Of a stretch of DNA of 25,101 bases, positions 21,923-25,101 are shown piece by piece (the first letter of the stretch is position 1; each line of letters opens with the position of its first letter). Source of the DNA: JAWVZU01 sp033722075 (GTDB lineage: Bacteria; Pseudomonadota; Gammaproteobacteria; Xanthomonadales; SZUA-38); NCBI GenBank assembly GCA_033722075.1, contig JAWVZU010000020.1, positions 1 through 25,101 on the forward strand, read 5' to 3'. Both the position numbers and the translations under genes were made by a program. The notes beneath the pieces were generated by a model that saw only the letters and a list, made by a program, of their open reading frames with translations, had not been told where the DNA came from and made no database searches.

Positions 21923-21969
21923 CTCGATCGGGAATAGTGTGAGCCGTAACGGCTGAACGGAACGACGGG

Positions 21970-22287
21970 TCAGTCGCCCTTCCAGCTGCGGATCGGTACG
22001 CGCGTGCCCGGTGGCCTGCGCGCAATCCAGCGGGTGAAGCGCCGGATGACAGGGTGGTTGCGCAGCGCATCGATGGTGTTCAGCTCCTGCTCCAGTTCCT
22101 TGTTGGAGAACTGCTCATGGAGATTGGCGTGGCAGGGCGGGCAGAGCCAGGCGATCCGATTGCGAACTTCATCGCGGCTGAAGCGGCGCTTGTTGCGCCG
22201 GTTGCTGTGGCGCGTGCGCGGGATCAGGTGGTGCTTGGTCAGGTCCGGCACGCACCGACCGCACAGCTCGCAGGCTTGCTGACTCAC
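21970..22287 (-). CDS. Small HNH endonuclease-like protein
   Basis: About 105 residues. Two zinc-knuckle pairs are visible, C6-x2-C9 (CELCGR) and C49-x2-C52 (CPPCH), around the HNH core: KHHLIPRTRH (His19, His20), then RNRIAWLC and CHANLH. The C-terminus KELEQELNTIDALRNHPVIRRFTRWI and GTRVPIRS is conserved in a family of short HNH proteins of proteobacteria. The nuclease activity and target are unknown; it is not linked here to a restriction methylase, phage or intron. I place the start at GTG 22287. An ATG at 22350 would add 21 residues, but those are encoded by the hairpin repeats at 22296-22350 and look non-coding. No clear ribosome site is seen for either. Confidence 0.75.
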   Translation of the reverse strand: MSQQACELCGRCVPDLTKHHLIPRTRHSNRRNKRRFSRDEVRNRIAWLCPPCHANLHEQFSNKELEQELNTIDALRNHPVIRRFTRWIARRPPGTRVPIRSWKGD

Positions 22288-22295
22288 TCGGGGTA

Positions 22296-22428
22296 TTGGC
22301 CAGGGACGACCGGTCTCGGATGGCTCCGTCGCACAGGGACGTGCGAGCATTTCTCCGAAATGAAGGACCTTGCATTTCGCAAAATGCGAGGTCCGTGTCC
22401 GAGTTGGCCAGGGACGGCCAATCTCGGA
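22296..22428. repeat. Cluster of hairpins with a shared AGGGAC loop
   Basis: Five inverted repeats lie between the HNH and EF-hand genes. Two 25-nt copies, 22296-22320 and 22404-22428, differ at 3 positions and both run TTGGCCAGGGACG...TCTCGGA. The second folds as TCCGAG-TTGGCC, loop AGGGAC, GGCCAA-(T)-CTCGGA. TCGCAC (22329-22334), loop AGGGAC, GTGCGA (22341-22346) has a different stem but the same loop. CATTTC-TCC-GAAATG (22348-22362) and GGACCT...AGGTCC (22365-22394, with an inner GCATTT/AAATGC) follow. None has a T-run, so they are REP-like rather than terminators. Confidence 0.7.
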
Positions 22429-22435
22429 CTACTTT

Positions 22436-22675
22436 CTAATACACGAACCAGTTGCTGTTCCACCAGTCCAGGAACTCGTCGAACTCGATTTCGCCGCTCT
22501 TGTCCGTATCGATGGCGGCAAAGCCCGCGTCCGCTTCGGACCGTTTCGAATCCGGCGCGATCACCTTGAAGAGCTGGCGAAACTCGTTCAGGTCAAGGCG
22601 ACCGCTGTTGTCCTCGTCGAAATAGTCGAAGTGCCCTTTGACCTTTTCAACCTGCTTGTCGGAAAGCTCTTTCAT
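22436..22675 (-). CDS. Small EF-hand calcium-binding protein
   Basis: A 79-residue calmodulin-like protein with two complete EF-hands. Loop 1 is residues 20-31 (DEDNSGRLDLNE) and loop 2 residues 56-67 (DTDKSGEIEFDE); both have acidic residues at positions 1, 3 and 12 and Gly at 6, so both should bind calcium. Flanking helices are VEKVKGHFDYF and FRQLFKVIA, then ADAGFAAI and FLDWWNSNWF. The C-terminus is unusually aromatic (three Trp and a final VY). There is no signal peptide or membrane segment, so it is cytoplasmic. The partner is unknown. It is transcribed from a good sigma-70 promoter of its own (22731-22758) and followed by the hairpin cluster. Confidence 0.88.
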   Translation of the reverse strand: MKELSDKQVEKVKGHFDYFDEDNSGRLDLNEFRQLFKVIAPDSKRSEADAGFAAIDTDKSGEIEFDEFLDWWNSNWFVY

Positions 22676-22730
22676 CCGGTTATCCCCAATCCTGCGCCCG
22701 AGAAACGCCGACCACTCAAGAATGGGAGGG

Positions 22731-22758
22731 ACTATAAGGGATCACCCTCGCGTTTCAA
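22731..22758 (-). promoter_or_regulatory. Near-consensus sigma-70 promoter of the EF-hand gene
   Basis: On the minus strand TTGAAA (22753-22758) and TATAGT (22731-22736) are 16 nt apart; each matches the consensus at 5 of 6 bases. The start of transcription would be near 22725, giving a leader of about 50 nt. The -35 box overlaps the last codons of the DUF2520 gene. Confidence 0.7.
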
Positions 22759-23606
22759 AGCAGCAACTTCTCGATCTCGTCTGCGACCGCCGGATCGAGG
22801 CGACCGGAACGGCGGGCAAGGTCGAGCGCGGCCCGGGCAAGGACCAGGTAGCCTTCCCGGTGACCCCCGGCAAGGGTTTGCAGATGGGCCGCGACGGTGG
22901 CGACGTCCCCTCGGACCACCGGACCGGTGAGCGCCTGCTCAGGGCCCAGTTCCGTCACGTTCGCGACACTCCCCTGCGCAAGCGAGCGCACGAGCGCCTT
23001 CGCCGTGGGCTCTTCCAGACCGGCATGGCGATAGAGTTGCAAAGCCTGGTCGAGCAGCGCCACCGTATGGTTGGCGGCCGTGACGCTCGCGGCATGGTAG
23101 AGAGGCTTGTTTGCGCCGGCAACGACAAAGGATCGGGCATCCAGCAACTCCGCCCAGCCTGCAAGCTGTTGCCGTACCCCGTTTTCGCCCTCGACCGCCA
23201 CCATGCTGCCTGCGAACCTGCTGATTGCGCGCTCGGGATCGGCGAAACTGCACACCGGGTGAAAGCTTCCGAGGCGAGCGTCCAGTGCCTGCAGAACGGA
23301 GGCCGGATGGACACCGCTGAGGTGAAAGACGAGCGAACCACGGGCCACCTGGCCGGTTTCCCTCAGCTGCGCCGCTACCGCGGCAAGCTGGTCATCCGGG
23401 CAGCCCAGCATCCACACGGGAGCGGGCTCGAGCCGACCGGCGTTCGCCACGGCGCGTCCGGCGCCGATGAAGCCGGCCGCCTCGCGCGCGCTTCCCATCG
23501 TTCGATTGCAGATCCCGCCGATGGAGAAAACCTCCCGTTCCGACCAGAGCCGAGCCAGCACGCGCGCGGCCGATCCCGCACCCACGATGTTCAGCCGCTC
23601 AGTCAT
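22755..23606 (-). CDS. Rossmann-fold and DUF2520 domain protein
   Basis: A 283-residue protein. The N-terminal NAD(P)-binding fold begins LNIVGAGSAARVLARLW and includes WMLGCPDDQLAAVAAQL and GSLVFHLSGVHPASVLQAL. A GSFHPVCSFADPERAISRF segment leads into the helical C-terminal domain with KPLYHAASVTAANHTVALLDQALQLYRHAG and ALTGPVVRGDVATVAAHL. This is the Rossmann-like/DUF2520 pair, related to F420-dependent NADP oxidoreductases and ketopantoate-reductase-type dehydrogenases. It is probably an NADP-dependent reductase of unknown substrate. The start at ATG 23606 overlaps greB by 8 nt. Confidence 0.88.
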   Translation of the reverse strand: MTERLNIVGAGSAARVLARLWSEREVFSIGGICNRTMGSAREAAGFIGAGRAVANAGRLEPAPVWMLGCPDDQLAAVAAQLRETGQVARGSLVFHLSGVHPASVLQALDARLGSFHPVCSFADPERAISRFAGSMVAVEGENGVRQQLAGWAELLDARSFVVAGANKPLYHAASVTAANHTVALLDQALQLYRHAGLEEPTAKALVRSLAQGSVANVTELGPEQALTGPVVRGDVATVAAHLQTLAGGHREGYLVLARAALDLARRSGRLDPAVADEIEKLLL

Positions 23607-24069
23607 AGGCAATGGACCGGATCGTGTGCACGACCTGGCCTTCCGGCGTGCGCACCGTAACGCGGTCCCCGACGCCATGCTTCAGCAGCGCCCGCGCCAG
23701 GGGCGCGTCGACACTGACCGCACCTCGCGCCGGATCGCTCTCGTCGGCGCCGACGATCCGGTACTGGTTGGCCCGTCCATCTTCATCGACCAGTTCGACG
23801 CGGGCACCGAAGAAGATGCGCGACCGGTCCGCCGGCTTCTGCGTCACCACCCGGAGGACGTCGAGACGCTTGCTGAGGTAGCGGATTCGCCGGTCGATCT
23901 CCCGCAGTTCCTTCTTGCGGTAGATGTACTCGGCATTCTCGGAGCGATCGCCCTCCGCAGCCGCTGCCGACAGCGCCCGCGTCACTTCCGGGCGACGTTC
24001 CCGCCACAGGTGATCGAGCTCGGCCTTGAGGCGGGCATGTCCCTCCGGGGTGATGTAAGGCGAAGCCAC
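23599..24069 (-). CDS. greB: Transcription elongation factor GreB
   Basis: A 156-residue GreB. The N-terminal coiled coil runs from YITPEGHARLKAELDHLWRERRP through AAAEGDRSENAEYIYRKKELREIDRRIRYLSKRL; the acidic residues at its tip are intact. The C-terminal FKBP-like domain has FFGARVELVDEDG, RIVGADESDPARGAVSVDAPLARALL and VGDRVTVRTPEGQVVHTI. YIY in the coiled coil and the W in HLWRERRP are typical of GreB rather than GreA. It rescues backtracked RNA polymerase by stimulating transcript cleavage. The start is a GTG at 24069, 8 nt after the preceding stop; the longer open frame above it has no family match. Confidence 0.95.
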   Translation of the reverse strand: MASPYITPEGHARLKAELDHLWRERRPEVTRALSAAAAEGDRSENAEYIYRKKELREIDRRIRYLSKRLDVLRVVTQKPADRSRIFFGARVELVDEDGRANQYRIVGADESDPARGAVSVDAPLARALLKHGVGDRVTVRTPEGQVVHTIRSIAYD

Positions 24070-24077
24070 GGGTGGGA

Positions 24078-25101
24078 TCAGCCTTCGGCGGTCTCGAGAG
24101 CCCCGATCCTCACCAGCTCCCGCAGGACTTTCTTGACTTCCGCCCGGGCCAGGCCCAATTCGGTTCCGCGGCGAGTCGCCACGCGCACCTCGAAGGGATC
24201 CTTCACCGTCAGCAGCCAGCGCAGGAAAGGACCGGCAGCGGGCTCGTGCACCGTTTTCAGGCCGGCCCGGCACACCGCCATGCGCCCCGAGGCGGGATCC
24301 TGCAGCACGCTGACCGGGAACCTATTCGACGGTTGCAGGACCAGGTCCCGGAAAATCTCCCCTTCCCGGGCTTCGGGCACCGGGCCTTTTGCGACCTGGA
24401 CCTCCTCCTGCCACAGGTTCCAGAGACGCTCGACGGAGAGGTCCTCGACGAAGTCGCGAAGCCCGGCCAGTTGCTTCTCGAGATAGGCCCGGGCTGCCGC
24501 GGGCACTTCCGCACTGCCGGCCTGCGCCGGATGTATGGGCGGCTCCAGCTCGCCCAGCGGCCATTCGCCAAAGAACGGCGAGCACTCCAGGGCCTTGCGC
24601 ACGGGCAGGTTATGGACGCCCTTGGTGCCCAGGGTTACGCCCAGACTGAAGCCGTCGGCGCGAGCCCGGTGCCAGGTGAACGCCGGCAGGTAGAGCACGT
24701 CGCCCGGTTCCAGGACGCAATGTTCCAGCGAGTCCAGCGACGGCTTCTGTCGCCAGCTGCTGCTGTATACCTCCGGCATCGGCTCGATCGGGCCGTCCCC
24801 GTACCACCAGCGCTTCTGGCCCGCCAGCTGGATCAGGAAGATGGGTTTCACGTCGTAGTGCAGATTGAACCCGGAGTCGTGCGGTGAGAGATAGGAGTTG
24901 AATCGCAGGTCGGGAATCGACAGGGCGTAGCGGACGCCCTCGGCAAAGGCGCCCAGGCGCGCGTTGACGTCCGAAATGCCGGCGGCGCAGACGGTGAGCC
25001 CGCTGCGAAACAATGCCCTGGCCTGGGACGGCAGGATCGGCACGTAGATTTCGTCTTCCGACCCTTCCGCCGGGGGCACCGCCGACTTGAGGCGCTGTTC
25101 C
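24078..25101 (-). CDS. JmjC-like cupin oxygenase, N-terminus beyond window
   Basis: The frame stays open to the window end (the last visible codons read E-Q-R-L-K-S-A before VPPAEG), so at least 340 residues are seen and the start is missing. The cupin core holds the Fe(II)-binding HxD in FNLHYDVKPIFLIQLAGQKRWWYG and the distal histidine in VLYLPAFTWHRARADG, with SLGVTLGTKGVHNL after it. This is the JmjC/cupin-8 and YcfD-like arrangement of 2-oxoglutarate oxygenases; a hydroxylase of protein or RNA is likely, with no substrate assignable. A helical C-terminal region ends in a winged-helix-like segment (KKVLRELVRIGALE). It is followed at 8 nt by greB, so it is in the greB operon. Confidence 0.85.
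   Translation of the reverse strand, partial: EQRLKSAVPPAEGSEDEIYVPILPSQARALFRSGLTVCAAGISDVNARLGAFAEGVRYALSIPDLRFNSYLSPHDSGFNLHYDVKPIFLIQLAGQKRWWYGDGPIEPMPEVYSSSWRQKPSLDSLEHCVLEPGDVLYLPAFTWHRARADGFSLGVTLGTKGVHNLPVRKALECSPFFGEWPLGELEPPIHPAQAGSAEVPAAARAYLEKQLAGLRDFVEDLSVERLWNLWQEEVQVAKGPVPEAREGEIFRDLVLQPSNRFPVSVLQDPASGRMAVCRAGLKTVHEPAAGPFLRWLLTVKDPFEVRVATRRGTELGLARAEVKKVLRELVRIGALETAEG

Noticed and set aside
21667..21942. 91-codon plus-strand frame across the terminator and tandem repeats
   Set aside because: Its sequence is a translation of the terminator stem and of two repeat copies; there is no domain and the frame begins inside hairpin 1.
22398..22428. Terminator of the EF-hand gene
   Set aside because: The hairpin is strong and 8 nt beyond the stop, but no T-run follows on the minus strand, and copies with the same loop occur nearby.

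Overview
The window is a high-GC chromosomal segment of a gammaproteobacterium. The best taxonomic evidence is gene order: rpoE(algU)-rseA-rseB-rseC-mucD-lepA-lepB-DUF4845-rnc-era-recO-pdxJ, all on the minus strand (about 20.2 down to 9.8 kb). This matches the algU-muc-lep-rnc-era-recO-pdxJ block of Pseudomonas aeruginosa. CysB, CysG and GreB of gammaproteobacterial type agree. I cannot name the genus from sequence alone. No rRNA, tRNA, CRISPR array, insertion sequence or prophage is visible.

Region 1 (1-4.8 kb) is sulfur assimilation: the 3' end of cysH, then cysB (minus) divergent from cysG (plus). A secreted amidohydrolase follows cysB and a small NTF2-like lipoprotein follows that, both on the minus strand. 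Region 2 (4.9-8.6 kb, plus) has a tightly overlapping yciI-bolA-parvulin operon, then an aldehyde dehydrogenase translationally coupled to an AlaX-type alanyl-tRNA editing protein. Region 3 (8.6-20.3 kb, minus) has a membrane diguanylate cyclase, the conserved lepA-to-pdxJ block (signal peptidase, RNase III, Era, RecO, PdxJ, LepA) and the complete sigma-E envelope-stress operon with its MucD protease. A sigma-E-like promoter lies upstream of rpoE, which suggests autoregulation.

Region 4 (20.4-22.7 kb) is the least ordinary part. A class V aminotransferase-like enzyme is followed by a short, gene-poor stretch with a probable small RNA. That RNA would be two hairpins with 9-nt C-rich loops, ending in a strong intrinsic terminator. 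Next come two identical 81-bp repeats full of inverted repeats, a second terminator, a small HNH nuclease gene, a cluster of hairpins sharing an AGGGAC loop, and a small EF-hand calcium-binding protein behind a near-consensus sigma-70 promoter. Region 5 (22.75-25.1 kb, minus) is a compact operon: a JmjC-like cupin oxygenase (cut by the window end), greB and a Rossmann/DUF2520 protein.

Most of the window is housekeeping. The candidate undescribed element is the sRNA/repeat island at 21.6-22.43 kb; a 15-nt segment of its repeat recurs in the lepA-lepB intergenic region, which suggests a dispersed repeat family.
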